A stretch of 64,000 nt of DNA from Saprospiraceae bacterium. GTDB lineage: Bacteria > Bacteroidota > Bacteroidia > Chitinophagales > Saprospiraceae. Of this stretch, positions 52,119 to 61,582 are shown in pieces; the first letter of the stretch is position 1; every line of letters starts with the position of its first letter. The position numbers and the translations under genes were made by a program. Location of the stretch: positions 124,001 to 188,000 of the forward strand of contig JADKEB010000031.1 in NCBI GenBank assembly GCA_016718205.1. Reading direction: 5' to 3'. A model generated the notes under the pieces. That model had not been told where the DNA came from. It made no database searches and worked only from the letters and a program-made list of their open reading frames with translations.

Positions 52119-52943
52119 ATGGATTCATTTTCATTAGTCCCGTCCATTAAAAACATAAGCCACCATACTTCAAAAAATTTCTTTCTTATCAGTGGTCCCT
52201 GTGCCATCGAGTCTGAGGATATGGCGATGCAAATAGCAGAAAAACTAAAAAATATCACTTACAAACTTCAGATACCTTTTGTATTTAAAGGTTCATATCG
52301 AAAAGCTAACAGATCATCTATTCATTCTTTTACAGGTATCGGAGATGAAAAAGCCCTTAAAATCCTCAGAAAAGTAGCAGATACATTTGATTTGCCTGTA
52401 ACAACCGATATCCACACTGACGAAGAAGCAGCGATGGCAGCTGAGTATGTAGATATCCTTCAGATTCCGGCATTTCTTTGCCGCCAGACTTCGCTCATCA
52501 AGGCAGCAGCTGAAACCGGCAAAGTCGTCAACATCAAAAAAGGACAGTTTATGAGCCCGGAATCCATGGTTCATGCAGTCCAGAAAGTTCGGGAGTGTCA
52601 TAACCATAAAGTGATGCTTACAGAGCGTGGTAACACTTTTGGATATCAGGATCTGATAGTTGATTATCGGGGCATTCCAACTATGCAATCCTTTGGTGTA
52701 CCTGTAGTGATGGATTGTACTCATTCACTCCAACAGCCCAATCAGCCATCAGGAATCACAGGCGGGAAACCAGGCCTTATTGCAACTATTGCGAAGGCTG
52801 CCATAGCCGTGGGTGCAGATGGCCTGTTTATAGAGACACATCCTGTTCCGTCAATGGCTAAGTCGGATGGGGCCAATATGTTGCCATTAGATCAGTTGGA
52901 AGGACTTCTCACCCAATTAGTGAGAATTAGAGCATCACTTTAA
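52119..52943 (+). CDS. kdsA: 3-deoxy-8-phosphooctulonate synthase
   Basis: A 274-residue TIM-barrel enzyme: FFLISGPCAIESEDMAMQIAE, FKGSYRKANRSSIHSFTGIG, TDIHTDEEA, LQIPAFLCRQTSLIKAAAETGKVVNIKKGQF, LTERGNTFGYQDLIVDYRGI, ETHPVPSMAKSDGANML. It condenses phosphoenolpyruvate with arabinose 5-phosphate to Kdo-8-phosphate for lipopolysaccharide core, showing a Gram-negative outer membrane. The Asn/Cys positions needed to tell metal-dependent from metal-independent forms were not assigned. Confidence 0.96.
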   Translation: MDSFSLVPSIKNISHHTSKNFFLISGPCAIESEDMAMQIAEKLKNITYKLQIPFVFKGSYRKANRSSIHSFTGIGDEKALKILRKVADTFDLPVTTDIHTDEEAAMAAEYVDILQIPAFLCRQTSLIKAAAETGKVVNIKKGQFMSPESMVHAVQKVRECHNHKVMLTERGNTFGYQDLIVDYRGIPTMQSFGVPVVMDCTHSLQQPNQPSGITGGKPGLIATIAKAAIAVGADGLFIETHPVPSMAKSDGANMLPLDQLEGLLTQLVRIRASL

Positions 52944-53068
52944 GTAAAATCTAATGATTTTTAATCTCAGCTGGTCTTATTTTGTCCACACCTTGTTATT
53001 CTGATATTTCATCATCAAATTTTTAATATTTACATTTGTCAAAATATATGTGATTAATGTTAATATAT

Positions 53069-53076
53069 TACCTTTG
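53069..53076 (+). promoter_or_regulatory. -7 box for the 53114 lipoprotein gene
   Basis: TACCTTTG, full match, 37 bases before the ATG; TTTG at 53035-53038 is too far upstream to be a standard -33 box. Confidence 0.4.
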
Positions 53077-53113
53077 TGTCAATTTTTATTAAATCTTTTA
53101 AATAGTAATTCTA

Positions 53114-53707
53114 ATGAGAAATTTATTTTGGTTATTTATAATACTTCTGACTATAGGTTGTAAAGATGCAAATGTTCAAAAAGAACTGGCTGAAATGAAG
53201 GCCGAAAAACCGGTTGACCCAAAGAAATTAAAGCTACCTTCATCATGCGAGATGATCAGCCAGGAAAAAATAAAAGAGATTTTTAAGGTCAAAGCACCGA
53301 GTGTAAATCTAAAAGATGCATCAGATCCGGCTGATCCAAAATCAAAGTCTTGTTTTTTTCAATGGGATGATGATGATACGCCCAATGCAGGTATCATGAT
53401 CCAATTGCAGACCAATCCCGTATTTGATGATTATAATGAGTACATCTCAAAATTTGTTACATCAAAGCTGACAGAGGGCGAAACGATGCTCGGTGATGAC
53501 AAACCCACCATTTACAAACAATTTGACGCCGGTGGTGCGGATGGTGCATATTCTTTTCAGCAAGCAAGATTTTACTGGAACTATGGTAACAATTATTTAG
53601 TAATGCTGGCCTTTAATGTTTCTACCCTAAGCGAAAGCCAGATGGTAAACGCTGCCGAAGATATTGCAGAAGAAGTCAATAAGAATTTTATTAAAGCAGT
53701 AAGATAA
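53114..53707 (+). CDS. Hypothetical lipoprotein
   Basis: A 197-residue protein with a lipoprotein signal (ILLTIGC, Cys16). A charged stretch follows, then a globular domain: SSCEMISQEKIKEIFKVKAP, SKSCFFQWDDDDTPNAGIMIQLQTNPVFDDYNEYISKFV, RFYWNYGNNYLVMLAFNVST. Two cysteines (SSCEM, SKSCFF) may form a disulfide. The pattern recalls lipoproteins that detect or bind small ligands in the periplasm, but no family is recognised. Confidence 0.75.
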   Translation: MRNLFWLFIILLTIGCKDANVQKELAEMKAEKPVDPKKLKLPSSCEMISQEKIKEIFKVKAPSVNLKDASDPADPKSKSCFFQWDDDDTPNAGIMIQLQTNPVFDDYNEYISKFVTSKLTEGETMLGDDKPTIYKQFDAGGADGAYSFQQARFYWNYGNNYLVMLAFNVSTLSESQMVNAAEDIAEEVNKNFIKAVR

Positions 53708-53840
53708 TACATCAATAGGACAGCGAGGGTTGTACCTTGTTGGAATTTACTGAATTTGAAAATTTTTCAATTTGAAAATTATCAATTCAATAATAGTCAA
53801 AATTGTCTGATTCTTGCTAACTTTAGCACAAAAATACATC

Positions 53841-55073
53841 ATGCAATACACTGTAAAAGAAAGATTTCTATCATATGTCAAAATAGATACACAGGCTGAC
53901 CCGCTGAGTTCTACATTTCCTTCTTCAACCAAACAGAAAAATCTTACTGCCCTGTTGTGCAAGGAACTGGATCAAATGGGTGTAAGCTATACTACAAATG
54001 ATGCGGGTTATATCTATGCTACGTTACCATCCAACAGTGATAAAAATGTACCAAAAATCTTTTTTTGTGCTCATCAGGATACAGCTCCGGATTGCAGTGG
54101 TACAGATGTCAAACCAATAGTACACTATGATTATGACGGAAATAGTAATATCATATTACCTGATGACATTACTGTTGTGGTTTCACCGGACCAGTTTCCC
54201 AATCTTAAGAAGAAAAAAGGACACGATATCATCACAGCCAGCGGCAAAACACTCTTAGGAAGTGATGACAAATCTGGTGTAGCGATTATCATGGATGCAT
54301 TCTACCAGTTTACAAAAGATCCATCACTCAAGCATGGAGTTGTAAAGGCATTGCTTACAACAGATGAAGAGATCGGCAAAGGGGTTGCGAAAGTAGATCT
54401 GGACTTACTTGATTGTGATTTCGGTTATACATTGGATTCGGGAGATATAGGGTGCTTTGAAGATGAAAATTTTTCAGCCAACTCTCTTAAAGTAAACATC
54501 AAAGGTGTTAGCGCACACCCGGGAATGGCCAAAGGTACTATGGAAAATGCCATTAAGATAGCTTCTGAAATAGTAACCAGGCTGCCACGACTGACATTAT
54601 CTCCTGAGACCTCTGATAAAAAAGATGGGTTTATACATCCTACCAAAATTACCGGAAGTTTGGAAAGTGCCACCATTGAATTTATACTGCGGGATTTTGA
54701 AACCCGTAAACTGGACGAATATGTAGCCTTAGTGGCCCATATTGCAGAAAATGTTTTGAAAGATTATCCACATTCATCTTGCGATATCGAATCCAAAGAA
54801 CAATACAGAAATATGAAAGATGTACTCGATTTACATTATCATGTTTCAAAAATAGCTATTCAGGCTATGAATAATCTTGATATCACGCCTCAGATAGGAA
54901 GCATAAGAGGTGGTACAGATGGCGCAGTACTGTCTCACAAAGGCGTCCCATGCCCCAACTTGTTTGCTGGCGAACAGGCGATTCATTCCAAATACGAATG
55001 GGTCTCTGTACAGGATATGGAGCGAGGTGTAGACACAGTTATTGAGATTTGCAGATTGGTTACTGAGATGTAA
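53841..55073 (+). CDS. pepT: Peptidase T (tripeptide aminopeptidase)
   Basis: A 410-residue M20 metallopeptidase: YTVKERFLSYVKIDTQAD opening, metal ligands His78 and Asp80 in CAHQDTAPD, LLGSDDKSGVAIIMDA, catalytic glutamates in TTDEEIG and the C-terminal RGGTDGAVLSHKGVPCPNLFAGE. It removes the N-terminal residue from tripeptides in the cytoplasm using two zinc ions. Start ATG 53841 fits the family (MQYTVKERFL). The next gene begins 13 bases after the stop codon. Confidence 0.94.
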   Translation: MQYTVKERFLSYVKIDTQADPLSSTFPSSTKQKNLTALLCKELDQMGVSYTTNDAGYIYATLPSNSDKNVPKIFFCAHQDTAPDCSGTDVKPIVHYDYDGNSNIILPDDITVVVSPDQFPNLKKKKGHDIITASGKTLLGSDDKSGVAIIMDAFYQFTKDPSLKHGVVKALLTTDEEIGKGVAKVDLDLLDCDFGYTLDSGDIGCFEDENFSANSLKVNIKGVSAHPGMAKGTMENAIKIASEIVTRLPRLTLSPETSDKKDGFIHPTKITGSLESATIEFILRDFETRKLDEYVALVAHIAENVLKDYPHSSCDIESKEQYRNMKDVLDLHYHVSKIAIQAMNNLDITPQIGSIRGGTDGAVLSHKGVPCPNLFAGEQAIHSKYEWVSVQDMERGVDTVIEICRLVTEM

Positions 55074-55086
55074 TGCATTGTCGTTC

Positions 55087-55725
55087 ATGGAGAGCCTACT
55101 TATTCCTTTATTTCCTTTATCCATAGTTGTCTTTCCTGGTGAAGAATTAAAACTGCACATTTTTGAGCCAAGGTATAAACAACTCATTCATGATTGTAAA
55201 AGAGATGAGCTAAAATTCGGCATTCCGCCATACATCGAAGGAAAAAGCCTTAGGATTGGTACTGAATTGCAACTCAAAGAAATCAAAAAAGTGTATGAAG
55301 ACGGCAAAATGGACATCATTGCCACAGGTACCGGATGGTTTGAAATTGTTGAGTTTTACAGAATCCTTCAGGGTAAATTGTACCCTGGTGGCACCGTCAT
55401 CAAAAATCGGTGGGACAATGAAAGCGATATAGTTATGAATGCAAGATTGGTGGAGCTTATTGAAGAGCTTTATACAATAATGAAAATCACTAATGTACCG
55501 GTTCCATCACCTTCTTCATTTAAAACCTATATGCTTGGGCATAAACTAGGTCTCAATATTGATCAGGAGATGCATCTATTGACTTTGGAAGATGAAGTCA
55601 GTAAGCTGCAATACCTCATAAATCATCTTGAAAACCTTATTCCAATGTTGATCGAAACAGAAAATCTCAGGAGAAAAGCAGAAATGAACGGTCATTTTCA
55701 GAACATATTACCTCCTGGTCTTTAG
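55087..55725 (+). CDS. LON substrate-binding (N-terminal) domain protein
   Basis: A 212-residue stand-alone Lon N-terminal domain: IPLFPLSIVVFPGEELKLHIFEPRYKQLIHDCKRDELKFGI, ELQLKEIKKVYEDGKMDIIATGTGWFEI, and a helical C-terminus. There is no ATPase or protease domain. Stand-alone Lon-N proteins are common; their function is unclear. ATG 55087 is chosen because MESLLIPLFPL is the family start and it avoids overlap with pepT. Likely co-transcribed with pepT. Confidence 0.88.
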   Translation: MESLLIPLFPLSIVVFPGEELKLHIFEPRYKQLIHDCKRDELKFGIPPYIEGKSLRIGTELQLKEIKKVYEDGKMDIIATGTGWFEIVEFYRILQGKLYPGGTVIKNRWDNESDIVMNARLVELIEELYTIMKITNVPVPSPSSFKTYMLGHKLGLNIDQEMHLLTLEDEVSKLQYLINHLENLIPMLIETENLRRKAEMNGHFQNILPPGL

Positions 55726-55772
55726 TAAAGTAGATGCGTTTTACAAATTAACCAATACATTTACCGGGTTTA

Positions 55773-55982
55773 TTACATTTTGATGAAAGTGTAATCGGCT
55801 TTGATTTTTGAAGGTGACAAAGTAGAATTATTATGACCACCTCTTGTAGGATGATTTTCAGGTCAGACCAGCCCTGCTGTGTCGTAGGCTGGCAATGGGA
55901 ACCACCTATTAAGCCTTCACATTTGTATCCTGCAGAGCAATCATCTGGGTTTCATCCTTTTTTTTTCTACATTGAAAGATAG
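55773..55982. other. Higher-GC intergenic patch with broken reading frames
   Basis: This patch in the 352-base gap before sppA is less AT-rich than its surroundings. On the minus strand one frame reads RWFPLPAYDTAGLV, an in-frame TGA, then PENHPTRGGHNNSTLS and a tail ending at 55773. The plus strand has an intact 49-codon frame (55833-55982, MTTSCRMIFRSDQ...). A GC-rich stem CCAGCC/GGCTGG lies near 55870-55895. It may be an eroded gene, a small RNA or a relic of an inserted repeat; none can be confirmed. Confidence 0.35.
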
Positions 55983-56030
55983 TTTTAAAGGATTCGACGA
56001 TATATACCAACCTATTGAATTACAAAATGT

Positions 56031-56038
56031 TACCTTTG
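56031..56038 (+). promoter_or_regulatory. -7 box upstream of sppA
   Basis: TACCTTTG, full match, 39 bases before the ATG; no properly spaced TTG. Confidence 0.4.
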
Positions 56039-56077
56039 TGATATTTTTAGTCAAAAAAGGAAATTAATTTAGATACT

Positions 56078-57853
56078 ATGAAGTCTTTTTTTCCAACATT
56101 TATTGCAGCGTTCCTTGGAGTCATTGCTGCTGTTGCACTTGGTTTTTTTATACTCATCATGATTGGAGTTTCTGGTATGAGCCAGAAAGAGACTGTCAGC
56201 AAAGGCTCGGTATTGCGATTGAATCTGGAAGATTTTATTCCGGAAAAAACCGATAACGTTCAGAACGAATCCGGTATATTTAGTATGCAGACAAAAGCTT
56301 TGGGATTGAACCGAATTCTCGACTTGATAGAAATCGCTGCAAAAGATGACAATATTAAAGGTATCCTTTTAGAGAATAATTCTGTCAGCTATGGTCAAGC
56401 TACGATATTGAGCCTGATGGAAGGATTGAAAGAATTTAAAAAAAGCAAAAAATTTATATATTCCTACGCACACAGCCATAGTCAGTCTTCTTATTTTCTG
56501 AGTTCGGTTGCTGATTCTATGTTTCTTAATCCGCAAGGCGGAGTAGATTTGAGAGGATTTGGTACTACAGTTCCATTTTTTAAGAATATGTTGGATAAAG
56601 TCGGGGTGGAATTTAATATCTTTTATGCAGGCAACTTCAAGAGTGCCACAGAGCCATTTCGCCTCAATGAAATGAGTGAGTTTAACAAAATTCAAACCCG
56701 TGAATTTCTATCAGACATGAAAAATATCATGGTCGACAACATCAGTAAAAACAGAAAGAAGTTGACACCGGCTAAATTGGATGCTATCATGTCGGTATAT
56801 GATGGCCGAACAGCAAAAAAAGCATTGGAAAATGGCTTGGTGGATGCGCTTTTTTATGAAGATGAGTTGGATGATTTTCTGGTTAAAAAACTAGCTCTTA
56901 AAGAAGGCAAAAAAATAAAATATGTTAAGCTTTCAAAATATAATCGAACCGCTGATTCCGAAGAAAAAGATAGTGACAATAAAATTGCCATTGTCCATGC
57001 AGAAGGGGAGATCATTTATGGCACCAATGAGCCTGGTGTCATTAGCGAAAAAAAATATGTAGAGATGCTGGCAAAAATCCGAAAGGATAAGAATATAAAG
57101 GCAGTGGTACTCAGAGTCAACTCACCCGGAGGAAATGCGTTCAGTAGTGATTTGATCTGGAGAGAACTGGAACAAATAAAAAAAGCCGGAAAACCAGTGA
57201 TAGCATCTTTTGGTGACTATGCAGCTTCGGGTGGATATTACATTGCATGTGGTGCTGACAAAATTGTATCACAACCCAATACTTTGACGGGGTCTATTGG
57301 AGTATTTATGATGTTTCCAAATGCCACAAAACTCCTGAATGATAAGATAGGCATCAACTTTGATACTATAAAAACGCACGAATTTGCTGCAGGTTTCAGT
57401 CCTTTCCATGACCTATCTGAAAAGGAAAAAGCATTACTCCAGGAATCTACACTTGAAATTTATGATCTTTTTATTGATAGAGTATCTAAAGGCAGAAAGC
57501 TTTCGGTCGATAGTACAAAAATCATTGCACAAGGACGGGTGTGGACAGGCAGAAAAGCAAAAGAAATAGGTTTGGTAGATGAATTGGGTGATCTCGACGA
57601 TGCGGTGGCTCTTGCAGCAAAACAGGCAAAAATTGATTCTTACAGCACATCAGAATATCCATATATAAAGGAAGATATCTTTCAGGAAATCATGCAGCAG
57701 ATTATGATGGGTAATCAGGAAGAGGATGCCAGTACGAAGTTCTCCATGACAGGTAAAGAGAAAAAATACCTTGAACAATTCAATCAATACAGAAGTATCA
57801 TCAGATGCAAAGAACCACAAGCAAGGCTTCCGTATATTTTTGATTTTTTCTGA
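56078..57853 (+). CDS. sppA: Signal peptide peptidase SppA, long (67K) type
   Basis: A 591-residue S49 protease with an N-terminal membrane anchor (AAFLGVIAAVALGFFILIMIG) and two tandem crotonase-like S49 domains. The catalytic dyad is Lys188 in YAGNFKSATEPF (first domain) and Ser384 in YAASGGYYIACGADKI (second domain), as in E. coli protease IV. It digests cleaved signal peptides in the membrane. Downstream proC starts 47 bases later under its own -7 box. Confidence 0.94.
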   Translation: MKSFFPTFIAAFLGVIAAVALGFFILIMIGVSGMSQKETVSKGSVLRLNLEDFIPEKTDNVQNESGIFSMQTKALGLNRILDLIEIAAKDDNIKGILLENNSVSYGQATILSLMEGLKEFKKSKKFIYSYAHSHSQSSYFLSSVADSMFLNPQGGVDLRGFGTTVPFFKNMLDKVGVEFNIFYAGNFKSATEPFRLNEMSEFNKIQTREFLSDMKNIMVDNISKNRKKLTPAKLDAIMSVYDGRTAKKALENGLVDALFYEDELDDFLVKKLALKEGKKIKYVKLSKYNRTADSEEKDSDNKIAIVHAEGEIIYGTNEPGVISEKKYVEMLAKIRKDKNIKAVVLRVNSPGGNAFSSDLIWRELEQIKKAGKPVIASFGDYAASGGYYIACGADKIVSQPNTLTGSIGVFMMFPNATKLLNDKIGINFDTIKTHEFAAGFSPFHDLSEKEKALLQESTLEIYDLFIDRVSKGRKLSVDSTKIIAQGRVWTGRKAKEIGLVDELGDLDDAVALAAKQAKIDSYSTSEYPYIKEDIFQEIMQQIMMGNQEEDASTKFSMTGKEKKYLEQFNQYRSIIRCKEPQARLPYIFDFF

Positions 57854-57884
57854 GATGTGGTACAAAATATCTTTTACTTTTGTG

Positions 57885-57892
57885 AAAAAATG
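57885..57892 (+). promoter_or_regulatory. -7 box for proC
   Basis: TACTTTTG ends only 8 bases before the proC ATG, so a transcript started here would be almost leaderless. Confidence 0.4.
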
Positions 57893-57900
57893 AATTCGAA

Positions 57901-58701
57901 ATGAAGTTAGCCATAATAGGTTGTGGAAATATGGGAATGGCCTTTGCAAGATCTTTTATTCAATATGATCTTGTAAAAAGAGAAAATCTGTTACTCATTG
58001 AAAAAAATGAAGAAAGGTGCCACATACTTTCTAAAGAAAAAGAAGGTATTGTCATCAATACCATCAATGGTGATATTTCTCATGCAGATCTGGTCATTCT
58101 TTCTGTGAAGCCTCAGGATTTTCCTGCCCTTGCTGAAGAGTTAAAAGGGAATCTAAGTGAAAATCAAGTGGTACTATCCATTATGGCTGGTATCAAGATC
58201 AGTAAAATTCAACAATTGTTGGACCATAAGTTTATCGTGCGAGCTATGCCTAATACTCCTGCGATGTTAGGTATGGGTATTACCGGTTTTACATCTACTG
58301 AAGGTATCAGTATCGCCAAACTATTTAAAGTAGAAAACCTCATAAACGCCACAGGAAGGTCTATCTATATTGAAGATGAGGAAATGCTTGACGCTGTTAC
58401 TGCTTTAAGTGGTAGTGGACCAGCATACTTTTACTATTTTGTTAAACACATGGTGGAGACCGGAATTGAAATGGGTTTTGATGAGGGTACTTCCTTACTC
58501 TTAGTGAAACAAACCATGCTTGGTGCCTATCATTTGATCAATAATGCTGAAAAAGACCTTGATTCACTGATCCAAGCGGTAGCTTCCAAAGGAGGAACTA
58601 CAGAGGCAGCTTTGAGCGTTTTTAACGGACTACATCTGGATGAAGCTATCAAAAAAGGCATTTTGGCTGCTGAACAACGAGGTAAGGAATTGAGTCGATA
58701 G
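57901..58701 (+). CDS. proC: Pyrroline-5-carboxylate reductase
   Basis: A 266-residue protein: Rossmann motif LAIIGCGNMGMAFARSF (GCGNMG at residues 6-11), LSVKPQDFP, VRAMPNTPAMLGMGITGF and the C-terminal signature DAVTALSGSGPAYFYYFVKHMVETG...VKQTMLGAYHL...ASKGGTTEAAL. It reduces pyrroline-5-carboxylate to proline with NAD(P)H, the last step of proline synthesis. Confidence 0.95.
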   Translation: MKLAIIGCGNMGMAFARSFIQYDLVKRENLLLIEKNEERCHILSKEKEGIVINTINGDISHADLVILSVKPQDFPALAEELKGNLSENQVVLSIMAGIKISKIQQLLDHKFIVRAMPNTPAMLGMGITGFTSTEGISIAKLFKVENLINATGRSIYIEDEEMLDAVTALSGSGPAYFYYFVKHMVETGIEMGFDEGTSLLLVKQTMLGAYHLINNAEKDLDSLIQAVASKGGTTEAALSVFNGLHLDEAIKKGILAAEQRGKELSR

Positions 58702-58751
58702 ACAGTTGATATTTTTATACAATAATCATAACCATTTTCGCCATTATTAAA

Positions 58752-59633
58752 CTATTTGTCTGGAACCTGCCAGCCATAATCTATGTATTGAAAAGAAAAC
58801 TGATTGTTTTGGTCTATAGAAACTAAGACAAAACCTTCTTCCGATCCATAATATTTGCCACCCCACCAACTGCCACTCACTGCACCACCTGTAATAAACC
58901 ATGTCCCTTTACTGAAAATCTTTTCGTCGAGATGTTGATGCCCTTGTAAAACCATCTGCAGATTGTATCCTTGAAACATATCCCAAATCTCTTTGAAATT
59001 GGATATTACGTCAGATGAAGTGTATTGGCCATCAACTGCCGGACTATACATGGAAAGCATAGGGACATGCAGTGTTACTACTATCGGTGTAGCAGGCAAA
59101 AGATTTTTTATATCGTCTGCCAGCCATTGTTTTTGCTGTGGACCTACACAGTACCTGCCTAAAGAATCTGTCTCTACAGAATTTAATACAATAAAATGAA
59201 CCCCTTTATGATCAAAAGAGTAATAAGGGTTGCCAAAATATTTACTGAATAGGCCGGAGTTATTGTATTTTGCATGCGTCGGATCTGCCCAAAATCTATC
59301 ATGGTTACCTATACAAGGATATACAGGCGTATTGCTGCTTTTAATGATGCTATGAAATCTGTTAAATAAACTGTCAGCTGTATTAAAACGACCTTTCAGG
59401 CCATCTACATCAGCATTATCTCCGCCCAAAATAAAAAAGTCAACTTTTAGTTCATTTGCTTTGTTCATGGCCATTTTTAGACCATTGTCACATTTTGTTA
59501 CAGGATCATTATTCAGATGGATGTCCGTCAGGAAAGCAAATGAAAACTTTGTTTGTGATGAGTTGGCTGACTGACCAAATGTAGATTGGAAGACAAAGCA
59601 TGTATATATCAGAATCGCCAAATATCGAATCAT
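58752..59633 (-). CDS. Exported metallophosphoesterase
   Basis: A 293-residue protein with a signal peptide (MIRYLAILIYTCFVFQSTFG). The calcineurin-like metal motifs are FLTDIHLN (DxH), GGDNADVDG (GDxxD-like), GNHDRFW (GNHD), VTLHVPM and GHQHLDE (GHxH). Such secreted enzymes act on phosphodiesters or phosphomonoesters in the periplasm. It lies 11 bases downstream of the fucosidase gene on the same strand, so the two are probably one unit; a shared substrate pathway is speculative. Confidence 0.88.
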   Translation of the reverse strand: MIRYLAILIYTCFVFQSTFGQSANSSQTKFSFAFLTDIHLNNDPVTKCDNGLKMAMNKANELKVDFFILGGDNADVDGLKGRFNTADSLFNRFHSIIKSSNTPVYPCIGNHDRFWADPTHAKYNNSGLFSKYFGNPYYSFDHKGVHFIVLNSVETDSLGRYCVGPQQKQWLADDIKNLLPATPIVVTLHVPMLSMYSPAVDGQYTSSDVISNFKEIWDMFQGYNLQMVLQGHQHLDEKIFSKGTWFITGGAVSGSWWGGKYYGSEEGFVLVSIDQNNQFSFQYIDYGWQVPDK

Positions 59634-59644
59634 TTTTTGGAAAT

Positions 59645-61135
59645 TTACTTTGTATTAGATAATTTAAAAGCAACACCTTCTTTTAGGGCCAATTCTGATC
59701 TGAGTTTCTGATCGAGTTGGATTTTGATTTCATTATTTTTTTGAACAAATTTTAATTTATTATTCATTCCCAAAATATTGACATTAATCTTACCTGATAG
59801 ATTTGTTTTAACAATGATTTCTGCAGGTAATTCGTTCTCCCCATTTGATGGAGTATAGATAGCATAAATGGTATTTTGACCTTTTGCAGTATATGCCACT
59901 TTGCCATCAAGATATGGTTCTACAGGAATTGTTTCAAAGATAGCTTCACCATTTACTTCAAGCCATTTGCCGAACTGTGCGAGATTTTCCTGCAATTTGG
60001 GTTCGTATTCACCTTTTCCATTCGGACCTATACCCAATAAGAGATTACCTCCTTTAGCGACAATGTTTACCAGAAGGTGTACCAATTCTTTGGATGATTT
60101 GTAATTATCATTTTTGACCCAACCCCATGCGCCACCCATGGTAATGCAACTTTCCCACGGCACACCTAAAGGTTTATCTGGTGTTTTTTGTTCAGGCGTC
60201 AGGTAATCTTCATACTCACTTTGTACCCAACGATCCACCACAAGCATGCCCGGTTGTTTAGCTCTTGCTCGTTCTGCGATGAGCTTCATATTGATGTCCA
60301 TATCATGCGGGTAGGTACAAAACTCTGCTACTTTGGGCGTGATGGATGATTTGGGCATGACCCAACAACCATCAAGCCATAAGATGTCGACTTTCCCATA
60401 ATCTGTGGTCAACTCATTAAGCTGATTTTGAGTAAATTGAACAAATCTTTTCCAGCGATCGGGATGCTTGGTGATATCATAAGTTGGGTTTCTGTCTTTG
60501 GGAGGGTAGTAAGGCCAGTAAAAATCATGCGAGTTCCAGTCGGGTTTTGAAAAGTAGATACCTGTAGACAGACCTACTTTTCGAGTAGCATCAAGTACTT
60601 CTTTGAGTACATTTGACCTGGGATTTGTTGAATATGGAGATCCTTTGTCAGTGATCTTAAAGTCAGTATATTTAGAATCATAGAGGCAAAATCCATCATG
60701 ATGTTTGGAAGAATAAATCATATATTTTGCACCTGATCCTTTGAACATTTTTGCCCACTTCTCAGGATCAAAGTTGACGGGATTGAACTTAGATTTTGTA
60801 TTTCTGTAATCGTTGCAAAATTTGTAATAATCGTCATATCCGGGACGTGTTACCCAATCTTCGGGACAAAGTGCCCAGGACTCCACTATACCAAGTTCTG
60901 AATATAAGCCCATGTGAATCAATAACCCAAACTTATACCCCTGCCATTTTTTAAGATTTTCCATCACTTTGGGATCTTTGGGATAAACGTATCCGTCTGT
61001 TTCTGATAAGTGTTGTGTCAAAGCTACAGCAGCAGGGTCGTCTTTATTCGGTTGTGTTTTTTCAACCTGTCCAAAGATATCGATGAGAAAACATAAAGCA
61101 AAAATTACAGTAATTAAAATCCTGGGCATCTTCAT
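59645..61135 (-). CDS. Alpha-L-fucosidase, GH29
   Basis: A 496-residue protein with a signal peptide (ILITVIFALCFLIDIFG). GH29 features are WQGYKFGLLIHMGLYSE, YSSKHHDGFCLYDSKYTDFK, GIYFSKPDWNS, the nucleophile aspartate in YGKVDILWLDGCW, and LLVNIVAKGGNLLLGIGPNGKGE. It removes alpha-linked fucose from glycans, outside the cytoplasm. The acid/base residue could not be assigned. ATG 61135 is chosen so that the signal peptide is N-terminal. It stands outside any recognisable polysaccharide-utilisation locus. Confidence 0.9.
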   Translation of the reverse strand: MKMPRILITVIFALCFLIDIFGQVEKTQPNKDDPAAVALTQHLSETDGYVYPKDPKVMENLKKWQGYKFGLLIHMGLYSELGIVESWALCPEDWVTRPGYDDYYKFCNDYRNTKSKFNPVNFDPEKWAKMFKGSGAKYMIYSSKHHDGFCLYDSKYTDFKITDKGSPYSTNPRSNVLKEVLDATRKVGLSTGIYFSKPDWNSHDFYWPYYPPKDRNPTYDITKHPDRWKRFVQFTQNQLNELTTDYGKVDILWLDGCWVMPKSSITPKVAEFCTYPHDMDINMKLIAERARAKQPGMLVVDRWVQSEYEDYLTPEQKTPDKPLGVPWESCITMGGAWGWVKNDNYKSSKELVHLLVNIVAKGGNLLLGIGPNGKGEYEPKLQENLAQFGKWLEVNGEAIFETIPVEPYLDGKVAYTAKGQNTIYAIYTPSNGENELPAEIIVKTNLSGKINVNILGMNNKLKFVQKNNEIKIQLDQKLRSELALKEGVAFKLSNTK

Positions 61136-61273
61136 GATTGACTGTTTTTTAAGAGAATTAATTGGAGTCAAATATAGAGTATTTTATTTGACGCACCCTT
61201 AAAATACGGTATAAAATTATTTTCTAGATTATTGTGATGATGGGTAATCTTGTATTTATTGAAACTAATTGTT

Positions 61274-61579
61274 TCAAACACCCAATAAAGTAAGATTTAT
61301 TCTTTTTCGTGCAGGATCTACCTCAGTCACACGAACCATTAATTCCTGACCCAAACTCAATACTTCTGATGGATTTTTGATAAATGTTTTTGAAATTTGG
61401 GATATATGTAAAAGGCCATCCTGTTTTACGCCAATGTCCACAAATGCCCCAAAGTTGGTCATATTAGTGACTATTCCGGGCAATGTCATTCCAACTGTTA
61501 GGTCTTCTACTTTTTTTACATTATCATCAAAACTAAAAGCCTTCGCCTGACCTCTTGGATCTAATCCCGGTTTTTCCAA
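61274..61579 (-). pseudogene. tex: Detached C-terminal S1 domain of Tex
   Basis: About 100 codons continuing the tex frame after an in-frame TAG at 61583-61585: ELEKPGLDPRGQAKAF, then the S1 RNA-binding domain VGMTLPGIVTNMTNFGAFVDIGVKQDGLLHISQI...RVTEVDPARKRINLTL. If the stop is real this part is made only by read-through or by restart at TTG 61579. The S1 domain provides the RNA binding of Tex, so loss would be expected to weaken the protein. Confidence 0.85.
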
Positions 61580-61582
61580 TTC

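Noticed and set aside
55830..55960. SRP (4.5S) RNA or tmRNA in the higher-GC patch
   Set aside because: The SRP core (GGAAGCAGCC-type) and tmRNA tag or tRNA-like ends are not present.
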